A stretch of 64,000 bases of DNA from positions 1,426,001-1,490,000 of the forward strand of contig JABSSW010000002.1 in assembly GCA_018902385.1 (NCBI GenBank). The letters are read 5' to 3'. The notes below the pieces were generated by a model. It saw only the letters and a program-made list of their open reading frames with translations. It searched no databases and was not told where the DNA came from. Positions 11,086-23,200 of the stretch are shown one piece after another. This stretch comes from Physcia stellaris (lineage: Eukaryota > Ascomycota > Lecanoromycetes > Caliciales > Physciaceae). The translations under genes and the position numbers were made by a program. Each line of letters opens with the position of its first letter. Position 1 is the stretch's first letter.

Positions 11086-11697
11086 ATGAGCGACAACGAA
11101 GACTTCCCCGACGACGAGCAACCACCGCCAGCTCTTCGAACTCGAAGCCACGCTAGTGTGTCCAGTATCTCGGCAAGAGATAGAGAGTCCAGTATTTCGG
11201 GAAGAAGTAGTGTGTCCAGTAATTCGGGAAGTCAATATCGACCTGAACGTCGAGCTCCAAGCTCTGGATGGGCCACCCGTACCGTTCCAGATGGCTTACG
11301 ATTTGTCCGAAGGCCCGGTGAACCGTTAGCCAGAGCCTTTATACGCGACGGAGGAGACAAAAGGGCAGGTGCCGTTGTCGAAATCCAGCCCAGAAAATCA
11401 GTCACGCAAAGCCTGGTGTCAGCCGTGAAGGTGGAAGAAGATTGGAAGGGCATTAAAACTTTTGATAATCACGATTGTTGGGTTAGTAGCAGGACTAGTA
11501 AGGAAGTTTACGTGAGGCCCAAGTCGAAAGTGCCCACGGCGCATCGGAGTGTTAGAAGGACATCTGATGCTGGTCGTTCTTGGTCGAGAAATAGAGAGAC
11601 GGGAGGAGATTGTTACGTGGTATCCAAGAGTGGAAAGTCTCGAAAGCTTGTGGATGAAGAGGACTATAGTATTTCTTCATTGAGTGGACGCGATTAA
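11086..11697 (+). CDS. Small Ser/Arg-rich hypothetical protein
   Basis: 203 aa from ATG 11086 (context ATCATGAG) to TAA. I do not recognise the family. The N-terminus is acidic (MSDNEDFPDDEQPPP). Residues 20-50 are a Ser-rich repeat (VSSIS..SSISGRSSVSSNSGS). A more ordered middle follows (GWATRTVPDGLRFVRRPGEPL, cut here at about residue 80, and KVEEDWKGIKTFDNHDCWV at about 117-135). The end is basic and Ser-rich (DEEDYSISSLSGRD). No membrane or signal segment. It lies in the same orientation as the RS/H-rich gene upstream, with which it shares Ser/Arg bias but no obvious alignment. Confidence 0.55.
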   Translation: MSDNEDFPDDEQPPPALRTRSHASVSSISARDRESSISGRSSVSSNSGSQYRPERRAPSSGWATRTVPDGLRFVRRPGEPLARAFIRDGGDKRAGAVVEIQPRKSVTQSLVSAVKVEEDWKGIKTFDNHDCWVSSRTSKEVYVRPKSKVPTAHRSVRRTSDAGRSWSRNRETGGDCYVVSKSGKSRKLVDEEDYSISSLSGRD

Positions 11698-12463
11698 GCT
11701 GGGGATGGAGATGATGGATACGAAAGCAATCGGCTTAAGAATCGCAGAAGCGTAGGTCTCTTTCTTTCTAAGCAATCACTGTTACTCTAATTGACACTAC
11801 ATCTACAGACTTGGGTTCACCTAAACTGGTCCCTTCCTATGCCAGAAACTCATACTCAGGACAACCAATTCTAACGTGCTGACGATTCTCGATATATCGA
11901 TCACCCTCAAGACCCTCAAAGACAGCGATCAAGCGCTTCTGCAACCCGATCACAAGATGAGTCTCGTCGGCGCCAACAAAAGAAGTCGGCTTGACCAGAA
12001 GGAGCAGACTCTCTCTGAGGAGTTTAGAGGATTCACACCAGAATGTTGCAGTACAATTCAATCATAATTCCCAGAAATTGAAGACAGAAACTACTAATAG
12101 AAAGAGATGTAACATCCACAGATCATAGAGTATTCTGTCTAATGATAGATGGATAGTTTGAAAGCCTGGAACTATATTTCCGGAGTCTTTCTACTACTTT
12201 GGAATCTGGGGGAGAAATAATATCAAGTCCTTTTGATCAAGCTGTGTGGATGATGTTGCCTGCTTAATATATTGCATCTCTGGTAAGTGCTAGTACGCAA
12301 TTCTGGAAAACATCCTTGTAGTATATGTCATTGATCATGTCCCTTGATGGTGCGCCATAGCATTGGAAGGTCTCAGCTCATCAGCTACATTCTCAAGCCT
12401 ACCCTTTCACATACCTCCTTCTTGCCTGCGCCTCTGGATCCTAAGCGACCAACCATCTGTCAC

Positions 12464-12492
12464 ATCAAAACCAAGGTTTCGTTGGTTTTGAT
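12464..12492. repeat. Perfect 11-bp inverted repeat (hairpin)
   Basis: Arms ATCAAAACCAA (12464-12474) and its exact complement (12482-12492) with a 7-base loop. No T-run follows, so a bacterial-type terminator is not implied. Function unknown. Confidence 0.6.
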
Positions 12493-13496
12493 ATCCTCAC
12501 AAATTTGAAAACATCGGGCTGCACTCTTTCGAAACCACCCACTAAGAACGAGTATCCCAAGACAAGCTTCAGAGATACATAGAAGCCTTAAACCCGTGCT
12601 CGTCACTCAGGTCACAAGTTCACCGGCGGTAGGTGGTTATCGTAGCTGCGCACAAGAATCAAGATGTGTCTTCTCTATTGATTCCTTATCCCCTCTATTC
12701 CAGAGGGAGAAGATTTCCAGCGGAATGCAGCGCGTGACCCATACGAGAAATTGTGTAGAAGTACAAGACCAGTCCTGATATCCTGACGCGCAGATAACGA
12801 TACATCCATGATCGGCCTGGAGAGAAGGTAGAAGCATCGCAGATCGACGGCTATGAGCTGCTTCTTCTCTTACCCATTTAGCAACCCTATCCAAATGCAT
12901 CAGTATAGCCCAGCGCAAAAAGTGCTATGGAAAACATGACGCCTCAGTATATCATTACAAGAGAAAAGGCGTTTATATCCATGAATGTATACCACGCCAG
13001 TAAACGTCCGTCTGCTGGAGCAGACACCTTTCGGTAAACAGAATAAGAGATCGATGACTAGGATCATTATGGAGCGGGAACAGTTTGCAAGAATAGGCAC
13101 ATTGCGCTCCAGCGTTGGTCAACCGATCTGGGGAATAGTCGAGCCGATAGCTAGACGGGGCGTACCGATGTGTATTGGAAACATTGCGTCCGATCTGAAG
13201 AGTTCACTAATTATCGGGTGCTGGACTTTAGAGGCTCGTTCTTGGTTAAAATCCGAGCGCCTTCGCTGTGGTGCAGTCTAAAGATCCATATTGTAGCGGG
13301 ATACTAAACTCATTATCCCGATCGGAGAGATTCATTGCTCCGCTCCACTGCTACTCTTCACTCGCATTCCTTTATGCTTTGGGATGCGGATAGACCTGAA
13401 TCCCGGAGACAAGACCGAAAAGGGGAGCTAGGGGGGTTAACCGGCATTTACGGGCTTTTAACTCCGTCGTGATAGTACACAAGGAGACAGGGCAGT

Positions 13497-13524
13497 CAGT
13501 CCCCGTTTGGCCCGTTGGGGACTG
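13497..13524. repeat. 8-bp inverted repeat upstream of the epimerase gene
   Basis: Arms CAGTCCCC (13497-13504) and GGGGACTG (13517-13524) around a 12-base spacer, 162 bp before the epimerase start codon. It could be a dimeric regulator site, but a chance palindrome is possible. Confidence 0.45.
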
Positions 13525-13685
13525 GCCTCTTTCAATCATCCCATGCTGCCATTCGAATATATGGAGCGCTGCCCAGGAACCTTTCATGAAAGCAGGTACA
13601 TAGTCTTTACTCCGCCATTCACCGTTTGTAGATCCAGACAATCCATCTCTCTGCCTCATCCATACGAAACATACCATCTACAGCC

Positions 13686-14648
13686 ATGGCAGACCAGACT
13701 CAGCAGAAACGTGCCTTCGTGACGGGCGGAAGCGGTTATGTGGGCTCGGTGGTGACGGAACATGCCATCGCAGAAGGTTACCGAGTCTATGCCCTCTCCC
13801 GCACGGAAACCAGTGATAAAGCAATCAGCGAGCTAGGCGCCGAGCCCGTCCGCGGAGACTTGAGCTCCCTCGATGTCTTACGCGACCAAAGTTCCAAGGC
13901 AGATGTCGTCTTCCACATTGCATCCGCCTACGGATTTGGACTTACAGAATTCGAAACCCCCAAGAGAATAGACATGGCCGCTGTGAAAGCCATTGCCGAC
14001 GGCCTGGAAGGGACAAATAAGCCGCTGGTCATTACCAGCGGTACCTTGGCCGTTACCCCAGATCCTAATGGCGTCGAGACAGATGAGACTTCGCCGCTAG
14101 CCGATAGTGCTTCACTAATAAGCTCCCGTTTGGAGGTGGAAGCATACGGGATTGGACTTGCTAGTCGCAGCATCAGAGTTACCGGTATAAGACTGGCGCC
14201 TTATGTGTATGGTCGCGGTGGTAGCGGTGTGAAGCTGTTCATGGGCATGTCCCTCAAGTCAGGAGCTATTACCTATGTCGACGGAGGGAAGAATCATACG
14301 ACTATAGTCCATGTCGATGATGCGGCAAAGCTGTATTTGCTGGCGGCGCAGAAAGGAAAGGCCGGCGAACTCTTCAATGGCAGTTCTGCCACAGATGTGA
14401 CGGTGGGGCAGATATTTGGCGCTATGGCTGAAATCCTTGGGATGCCTGTACGGGACCTTGCTCACGACGACGCAAAGGCGCAACTTGGCGACACATTGGC
14501 TTGGTTTCTGAGTGCCGAAAACCGGGCTTCAGGCGCGAAGGCGAGAAGAGATCTAGGGTGGGAGCCGAAGGAGGTGGGAATCCTGGAAGACATCCGGCAA
14601 GGTTCCTATCTGGCCGTTGCAAAGGGCTTACGACAACAATCCGGATGA
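13686..14648 (+). CDS. Atypical SDR-family NAD-dependent epimerase/dehydratase
   Basis: Single-exon gene, 320 aa, ATG 13686 in a good context (GCCATGGC). The N-terminal Rossmann motif FVTGGSGYVGS (residues about 10-20) binds NAD(P). ADVVFHIASAYGFG and LVITSGTLAV mark later strands of the fold, followed by RVTGIRLAPYVYGRGGSG and the substrate-domain segment TTIVHVDDAAKLYLLAA. This matches extended/atypical SDR proteins annotated as NAD-dependent epimerase/dehydratase. The usual catalytic Tyr-x3-Lys is not evident: the expected place reads EAYGIGLASRS, with Tyr but no Lys four residues on. Catalysis may thus be altered, or another residue may serve. Substrate unknown. Such proteins are common in both bacteria and fungi. 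Confidence 0.85.
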   Translation: MADQTQQKRAFVTGGSGYVGSVVTEHAIAEGYRVYALSRTETSDKAISELGAEPVRGDLSSLDVLRDQSSKADVVFHIASAYGFGLTEFETPKRIDMAAVKAIADGLEGTNKPLVITSGTLAVTPDPNGVETDETSPLADSASLISSRLEVEAYGIGLASRSIRVTGIRLAPYVYGRGGSGVKLFMGMSLKSGAITYVDGGKNHTTIVHVDDAAKLYLLAAQKGKAGELFNGSSATDVTVGQIFGAMAEILGMPVRDLAHDDAKAQLGDTLAWFLSAENRASGAKARRDLGWEPKEVGILEDIRQGSYLAVAKGLRQQSG

Positions 14649-16319
14649 TGGAGGATTACTCCGTAGGCAAGAGCGCCAGGATGCAGTGGGAAATGAAGAG
14701 TTTTTCTTGAGTGGGAAGCACGAATCATAGCTACTGGCAAACCGTTTAGTGGAGAGTCATAATGAGATTCTTCCCTTTCCCCCCAGAAGTAATGCATTGG
14801 TTATCTCCCCCATCATTTGCTTCTGGGATCCTGACCTATGACCTCTCTGCACCCTTGCTAGAATCAAAAAAGGAGGTGACAGCAGTTGTCAGTGAATTGC
14901 GCGCGTCCGGTAAATGAAGTATCTGTGCGATCTGTGCGTTCTGTGATTTAAGCGACATTTGAGCTGGTGTCGGTTCTGCCCGAGTGCCCCTACTGTCGTG
15001 TGCGTACAAATACGCACTTCTGCAGGAATAATCACCCTACCGGATACGCTTCCATTTTGCTGCAGTCACATATGCACAAGGACTAGCACCTGTGGCTAGA
15101 GCTGCATGGTGCTGTAACTCTTAGTCTTTTACTCAATGACTCAATGAACGACCTTGGCATACATCCTCGAGCAGAGTCTCCATAGGTACACTTACGTATC
15201 GACTTCTCGTTACCTCCTTAGTACACTGGCAGCCTCGCAACGAAATACTGTAGATGGACCTTACAGCACCCCCGGACGCATTTCGCGATGAGGACAATAC
15301 AGCATCTTGGACCAGAGAATCGAGAACACAAGGGAAGTTTCTTCGACCTGTCACTCTACTGGCAGCATCGCAACTTTACTCACTAATTGGAGCGCGATGA
15401 TCAAACCGACTTTCCCCGCATAGAAAGACACTTGAACTTTGATGACGAGCTTTGATCTTTTCTGAGAGAGAGGACGTCACGGATCCGATTTGGCGATCGA
15501 ATCACGAGGTCGAAAGAAGATGGACTTCGGGGAAGCGGTTGGTTGGAATGCTTAGTGCTTACTAGCATATCGCCACCAGCGCTGTTTGACCCGCTATACT
15601 GTATAAAGCAAGCGTGACAATGTCATGCTGCAGCCTGCACGGGAGTTTCATGAGCTAATGTGGCTTCCCGACACTAGATCAGTCACGAATTCTTCTGCTC
15701 TGGACGACACGCCAATGCATGGTGCTCCGAAGAGTCCACTTACGATATTATTGTGAAAGAATATCTATACTTCGTTAATGCCTCTGATACTGTCGATCAG
15801 TTTAAAAGGCGAAATAAGTGCTCACGGTTGGATCCCCTGTGACGCAGATGGAATTACTGCTTTAGGAGTATTTGTATTGTCCCAACGTTGATATCCAGAA
15901 GGAACAAACCTGTGCAAAGGAGCCATGGCCATGCAAGCACGCTTTGAAGATACTTAACAACCAACGATATTACGACAGACTCCTGCAGGGGACCTACGCA
16001 GTCTCACACGTCGCCGGCTTTGGCTCGCGAAATGATTCTTAGACGATCTTTGGTCCATGTCTAGATTTCCCCTTTCAATTTCCCACCTGTAAGGTAACAA
16101 ACCCCCACAGTATGCTAGTTGACATCTCTAAACAAAACATTCGACGCGTCCATTGAGCTAGGTAACGTGTACTGTACGCGTTGTAGAAAGTAGAAGTATC
16201 TTGTATCTTGACAACCTACCCTCGCTGTTGAATTCTCATAAGCCATTAACCATCTCTCGGTGCTTTCGTCTCTATCTATAGATGTCGCCATAATTAACAA
16301 ACTCAATATTCCAGAGACC
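14649..16319. other. Intergenic region, about 1.7 kb, no convincing gene
   Basis: No open frame with recognisable content. A short hairpin at 15000-15017 is listed separately. Two imperfect tandem copies of ATCTGTGCG occur near 14920-14940. The end of the region should carry the promoter of paralogue A. Confidence 0.4.
15000..15017. repeat. Perfect 7-bp inverted repeat with 4-base loop
   Basis: GTGCGTA, then CAAA, then TACGCAC. The stem is perfect but short, and the region has no gene to assign it to. Confidence 0.5.
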
Positions 16320-19300
16320 ATGTACGTTCCATCTGCGACAATTCATGACCTCGCTAATCCATGTAGAGCAATGGCTACCAATTCCCAACCGATCAACAGA
16401 CCATCGGGTGCTCCTCATAGCACGAGAAACCAATCGTCGTTTTCACTTCAAACCACGGGTGGGCTTGGGAAGGATGAAAGAAATTGCATACATAGCTTCA
16501 AGAGGTCGCGGAGACCCAAATACAGCCCTCTATTCTTTTCTTCACCTAACTCCACCGACTCCTTCCCGGAATCCTCAGATATGTTGAGAGACTCGTCACG
16601 CACGAACAAAAATTGTCAGGGTTCCACCGTAGTACAATCTCATCTAGGGGTCTCAACGCCCAGACTTGGCCGATCCCCGTCGAGAGTTGTCCTGGATACT
16701 CCTCAAAGCAATGGTTATGAACGGATACGGACAGCAAATTTCAGTCCAGACAACAATTTCAATCGGGTCACCAGCGTAGAGCTCAGTTCACCCACCCACA
16801 ACGGCACTCGGGCATACCATCCAATGTCCAAGCTCAAGACTCGCTATCACCTTGCTCGGGAGGCGAAGCTCATACAGTCCATCGAGGGTACATTAGAGCA
16901 AACAAAACCCTATAGTTCCACATCTAGTTCACCAGCTTGCCTCTCATCGTCAGAGTACCACCAAAGCTCAGACTTATCCGTGGAACGATCACCAAGCAGA
17001 TCATTGAATGGCCACGGAAAGTCCTCACCTGCGACCTCTATTCCATCTTCAGAACACTCCGCGGATGCAGAAATTGAGGCCCAACCATTAAGTAAATCGA
17101 CAACGCCCGAGCTTGAGCTTCCCCCTACCTCTATGGCCTTGACAGAAAGGACCCCAAAGTGAAGGCGTACAAGAGAGTTCTCATAGCACAGCTACGAGCG
17201 ATCAAGCTCAAGATGAGCGGTTTCACGAGGCTTGACAGACACTCACCGGAACGCGACTTTGAAGACCCTCTCCAAAGCCGTGCCAGTAAATTAGAGGGAC
17301 GAATGGCAGAGTTGGTAATGCAGATCGAGATTCTGCTACGAGAAGGTCTCATTAGACGAAACGACAAAGTTCTTCAGGTGGCCAGTGACTGTGTGCCCCC
17401 GGAGACTGACAGTCAGTCTACCGCTATGGACCTACGAAGCCTATTGTCCCAGATGCAGTCCGAGAGACCTGGTACCTCATGCACGGGTCACGTATCAGTT
17501 CACTCTGACACGGAAGCCAAGTCGACGACTCAGAAAATGGGAGGCTCGAACACACCACAAGGCGGCAGCCATCTTCGTCAGAGGTCTGGCGCTGCAGTTG
17601 TTTTTAGTGGAGAGAAAAAGTCCTCAGACGACCTAGGTAGCGACGTTAAGGTAAGTCAAATTTGAGATACCATATGTCATCATTAATGTGGCAGTAGAAT
17701 GCGACTCTAAACCATACCCCTACTGTTTTCTCCTTGGGATATCTCTCTGGAAAAGCCTCAGATCCAGATGAAGCAAACGGTCTCGATTCACATCACAAAG
17801 GTGAATGTTGCCAGGACAAGGTCGTTGAGCGAGCAAGTAAAGCCAAGGATACATCAACTCGGTCCAAAATTGTCCCGCCTTCAAGACAACGCCCCAGGAC
17901 AAACTCTCCAATTCCGAAAGGCCCTCGGAGTGTGTTTCCATCTAAACATGAAGATGTATTCACTAGATGCAACAACATCCCTACAGGTCGCCATTTACCT
18001 CCGTCTCAAACCAGTGGTATCGAGATCCAGATACCAATGCGGAAGCACAATCCGATTCCACGGTGGCATGTGGGTCATTCAGAACGGCAGCGAAGACGGG
18101 AGATGGTATGTCAAGGTCTGATCATTAATCGTAGTTCCATGACTGACATGCGAGATCAGTCTGCATGGAGAGTTGGTGGCACTTACTCCTACAACGGCGA
18201 CTCCGACGATGCGCTCCAGACAGTGAGGGTCAATGGCAGGGAGGTCTCGACTATCCCATCCTACGAGTTTTATGGAACCTCACAACTTACCGCGAAGCAG
18301 CCTGTTACTACCTCACTCACTGAGTCTTCTACTACCACCAGCATTGCATCATCAGACTACCATGGGTTAAACAATGGCGAAGTGACACACACATTTCCAT
18401 GGACACAGCACAGGAAGTCTGAGAAAGCCAAAAATTTGATCGAACCAGCTGAGTTTTCCAAACCCACCCCAAAACGGCACAATTCCAATGCTCCTCACGA
18501 TCCAATCTGTTCCTCTAGTCAAACACCAACCAAGAAAAGGAGACACATGCGCCAGGACTCAAGCGAGTCTAGTTCCTCGTCGACACATCAATCCAAACGC
18601 CTGAAGTCTATAGATCGTTCACAATGTCCACCGGACCGTTTGGCTGAGGATTCTAGTGACGGGCAACTTAGCATCAATCCTCGGAATTCGGCTGGGGCTT
18701 TGACTAGTTCTCGGGCTTCACCGAAGGGTAAAGGCAAGGCAACTCAACCCCTGGGTGTCTCATCTCCATTAGGAAGCGAGACTCTCTCTTCAGATACCGC
18801 TCGTGATATGGACTCGTCACCAACCGACACCGATGCCCCTAGCCTCGATCCAGGGGCTTTGCACAATCAAAGCAAACTCAACGACGCGCCACTTACAAAC
18901 AGCGCGCAGCCTGACATTCTAGGACATGATCCGCTTCTCACTAATGAAGATGATGACTCGGAGACAATACATCTTCGACGATTACAACCTTTTCCCACTG
19001 TCTCCTCCTCGCGAGCGGTTCTCAACGACTTCTCTTTGAACATACCGTCAATGCGGTTTCAAAGCATGCCGCCGCCTCGGCCCATGACTACTCCTTTACA
19101 CCGAAGGCTATTGCCGCCGCAGACATCAGACATTCTCCCCCTTAGCATCAAAGAATCAGTTCGAAAGGCTTTGAAAGAATGCATTCAAGAAAACCAAATG
19201 AATCTGCAAGCTCTCCAACCCCAGCTACCGCCACAGCCTGTCTTTGCAAATCCACTGCCTCCTCCTGGTGTTGTGCGACAGCGAAGAGACAGTCATGATT

Positions 19301-19512
19301 TTGGTAACTTGAACCAAGAGCAGGTTATTACAATTATCAAGAATCCCAATCTGGGGCCATCGGCTCGATTCGCTAGTGCTCCACGCATTTTTACTTGTAA
19401 GGGTAAGGTTTGCGAACGGTTTCAGTGGTTGGGCGAGAGAGGGTATTTCACCGAGCCAGAATGGAAAAAGGTTGGAGGCAAGATGGAAAGATATAGACCG
19501 CGTGCAGAGTAA
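16320..19512 (+). CDS. Hypothetical protein, tandem paralogue A (~1007 aa, four exons)
   Basis: I do not recognise the family. Model: exons 16320-17091, 17160-17650, 17698-18105 and 18160-19512; introns 68, 47 and 54 bp (donors GTAAAT, GTAAGT, GTATGT), all in frame. The 54-bp intron could be read through without a stop, but paralogue B has a donor at the matching place. An ATG at 16371 is an alternative start. Most of the protein is Ser/Thr/Pro-rich and disordered. Blocks shared with B: LAREAKLIQSIE (about residue 177); a helical basic stretch ending LLREGLIRRNDKVLQV (about 315-330); LPPSQTSGIEI before the third intron; and a C-terminal domain (about 937-1000) with QVITIIKNPNL and FTEPEWKKV. 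A KKRRHMRQD patch suggests nuclear location. Sequence in B supports real coding. Confidence 0.68.
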
Positions 19513-20271
19513 TTCATTCCTGGTTGTTGATTGTTTAGTGAAACAAACGTTGTTTATAGCTATTGTAGTCTTTGCTTTCAGGCTTCTTCTCGAGGACGAA
19601 TCTCGAGAACACTTAGAGATTATCTGCAATCCTTACAATGCATTAAATACAGGATCCGACTCAGACGAATCGGGACTGCCAACTCCATCTGAGGGGGTTG
19701 TATCGGTACGGTATTACATAGGACTAAATGCTAGCTCGGAAATTTCACGCCGGCTTGAGACCGCAGCTGCAGGCTTCTCTACTTGCTGATCATTCCTCGT
19801 GTTATCCCTGGTACCCGCATTTATCCGCTTGGGTCTTCCACGTGTCAACTGGTGTCAGGAACAGACGCGTTGGTCAATGCGCCCTCCTGATGCGTGTGGT
19901 CGTTTGTTCTGAGCCCCCGGGGACCGGTCTCGTCTTCCTTGTAGAGCTTCATTTGTCGGCTGGCAGTCTTGTTAGAACGGAGTAAGGCAGTCCTTCGTAA
20001 CATTTCCCTATGTTGAGATCTTACATTGACTCTGTATAGAAAAAGTTGGACGAAGTGGTACGGTACCTAGGTGGAAAATTGTTTGATTAGTGCTGGGCTT
20101 TGGAATTCATGATAGATTGGGTGGCTAAGTAAAACGTGCTCAAGTCTTTGGTAAGAGACAAATGCTAATTATACATATAGGTGCAGGACCTTGAACGGAC
20201 GAAATTACCCAATACCTTCGCAGACCTCCTCCTGCCCAGGCCTTGACCACTTAAAATCAATATCACCTACT
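19513..20271. other. Intergenic region between paralogues A and B
   Basis: 759 bp. Open frames here are shadows or readthrough of gene A in another frame. It may contain an unrecognised 5' exon of paralogue B, since the first clear frame of B is open upstream to a TTG at 20191 and follows a possible acceptor (CATATAG) near 20180. Confidence 0.4.
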
Positions 20272-23200
20272 ATGGAAAGGAGGAATAAGATCAGAAAATC
20301 ATCACGGTCCAGCTTCTACGCTGTTCCAGAAACACCTCCAAGCAAGAACACAACAGGAATGGCATCTGAAGGTGCCCCCGAGTCTCAGACCGGCAAAGTG
20401 AGGAGGAATCCAAATATCTCCCTTCGCGTCCGCGGTATCCTGCTCGCGGTATGGACAGGATTCCATTTGCAAGGGAAGTTAAGACTATAGCATCGATTGA
20501 GCATATACCGGCCTCGCAAAGACCGCCCAGGAGATCGACAACCCCCTCGTCCCAGAGCGACAATTCCTCTGAGTATTTGCCGACTCCGCCTTCTCCGATG
20601 GGCAGCCAAGAATCAAGGGGCTCAAAAGGCCCGTGCAAGCAAGTCGGGACAAACTTCATCGGCAGCATCAGGCAGGATCGACCCTTCATACACACAGCTA
20701 CATCTGGTAATAATGGTTGGCGTCATATTACAAAGATGCCAAGGTATCTCTTAGAGCTTCCTTTCAGGCATCCACATGTACGTCGCTTTAAACGCGACCT
20801 ACGTCTGCAATTTAGGAAGGTTAAGCGTGAGGCAGTGCTTCTCTTCGAGGTAGATGCCCGGTCTATGTCCAATCCTGTGAGATGTCGGATCGAGGAAACG
20901 TATCAAAAAACCTCTTCTACACTAGACGTTTACAAGGTTATGCTTCGGAACGGATTCATCAAAAGCAACAACAGAGACTACAAGCAGGTCAGACGCTTTT
21001 GGAATGTATGCGACGATCGAATGCGGAAACTTCGCTTTCGAATAATCGAACAATATACGCCTGGCAAGTGTACGAGAGGCGCTAGAACAACTGGGAGTGC
21101 TACAAAGACCGGGAGAACAGTCGTTCATGTACCTTACACGCGAGAGACAAACAGCTATCATGTACATCACACTCCTACCTCGTGTTCCGTTTCTAATGTT
21201 ATTTTAGCAGCCATCGTCAGACGTAGTCAGCAAATCCAGAAATGTCGACGAATCCACTAGACCGCCTTCATATTCCACTCACAATGAAGAGGCTTCAAAC
21301 ATACGATCCTCGGCCGAAAACGTTCATCACTTAGCTTCATCTGTCTACATACATTCATCGTCATTGGAGGACGTTAATCCGTCCTTTCCTCAATTTGGCA
21401 ATTGTTCTAGATCATCACATCGGTCTGATCTCTCTACACCAATGGAAAAGCCTAGATGGAACAGAGTTTCGGGTGGATACCGACCTCCCGAGACGCAAGT
21501 CTCTGGAATTGCCGTAGTTGTCGACAACAAAACATCTCAATGGCGCAGGAAGCATTTGCAGGATGAACAGGAAAGTCAAATGGTATGTCAATGACACTGT
21601 TATCCCACATAGTTTCCTTCAGCTGCCTTTATTCAACGCATACACACCGTACCGCCGCACGTGAAGGAAAACTTGAGAATCCCCGCAAGTCTCAGAAACC
21701 ACATCTCTGAATCTGTCGATTGCGACTCATGCCAACTGAATTGTCCGCTGACACCCACCACGTACCCTAGAAACCACCGAGACAAACGTTTCCCATGCTA
21801 GACCGCGTCAATGTCCGGTCGGGAGATATCAGGGCAAGCAAACCTTCAAGTTATTCATGTGACACAGAACAGCCAGCCACAGACGCTTCTAAGATCTCCA
21901 GCACTGAGCCTTCCAGCTTCGAAAGAGTCAGGCCTCCTCTCGCCGCGACTACTCAGTCGACGAGAGACGCTGCACCACACGAGAAGAAAAGTAAAAACAA
22001 TCCGCTCGGCTGCGCAATCACTACCGTCGCTGCTCATGCCCCCGCAAAATCTTCCTCCTCTGCAATTCTCTCAGAGAGAGTTACAGACAAAGTATCAAAA
22101 AAGCGCAGACACGAGCGGCGAACCTCGGAGTTGTCCATCGTACCCGAAGCATCATCTAACGTTCATAAGAAACGTAAGAAGACTACGAGCCGGTCGCGTC
22201 CTTTGAAGAATAGGTCTGCAGCGAAGGCTAGACTTGGTGAGTCTCCGTATGGTACGGAGACGGCACTGGCTACTGGCCTGGCCGCTTCATCCTCTAGCGC
22301 GTTGCACAAGCCCTCCGAAAGGAAAAAAAGCAAGGATAAAGGTAAGAATGGGACACTGTCCGGAGCCCCAACTCCTTCCACCTCATGTATACCTCAACAG
22401 CCAGCAGTCAAACCCCGAGTATCCGGTAGTTCCAACCTCACCGATGCTGATAATGATGAGGGCGCCTCTTCAAGCCTAAGAAGGAAGAAGAGCGAAACTG
22501 TCCCACAGTTGAACATCGTTGATATCGAGTGGCCAGAACCGTTCACTTTATCGCAGTGCTCGACTCCTGAGAAGAAAAAATTCTCATCGGGAGGCAAGCG
22601 CAAGAGACGTGGGACTGATAGGGATTCTTCCACTGCTCCTTCGGCACGGAAGAAATCTAAGCAGTCCGAGGCGACAGCAAAACCATCAAAGAAAAGCTTT
22701 CCTAAAGTTGGCAGCTCTGAGGCAGGACCATCGAGGCAGAATAAAGGCAAGGGCAAGGAGGTAGTAACCTCACCAATTGTTTGGACTGACAACGGCTGTG
22801 CCGATCCCTTAGTCTTCGATTGCTTCCCAGACAATGGCTTTGCAGACTTTGTAGATGAGCCCTCAGCCCTGAGCAACAAAGCAGCAAGAAACAGACGGGA
22901 AGAAAGTAATTTTCCAGTGAACCCTTCAAGGTTCAGGTCTCAGACGATGCCGCCTCCCAGCTCGTTCAACTCTACTCGCCCGAGCCTTCGCGACAGCCTT
23001 GGACTTGACCGTGGAGATTTCATGGGAGCCTTGATAACTACCTTGAACGATAGATATATCAAGGAAGTCGTAACGCAATCTTTTGACGAACTGCAGAGAT
23101 CTTCACAATCGACTGCACCGGCGGGAGTAACTTCCGGACCACCACCTCCACTCGCTTCGGCCACCCATCACGAGATCCTACAGTACTATGGGGCTAGGAG

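Larger units (their letters stand above)
11698..13685. other. Intergenic region, about 2 kb, no convincing gene
   Basis: Open frames are short, overlap on both strands and have no recognisable motifs. A 98-codon frame at 12985-13281 (plus) begins with ATG, but nothing else supports it. Two short perfect inverted repeats are listed separately. The last 150 bp should contain the promoter of the epimerase gene. Confidence 0.4.

Noticed and set aside
12985-13281. 98-codon plus-strand gene
   Set aside because: An ATG frame without motifs, neighbours or splice context; not better than chance.
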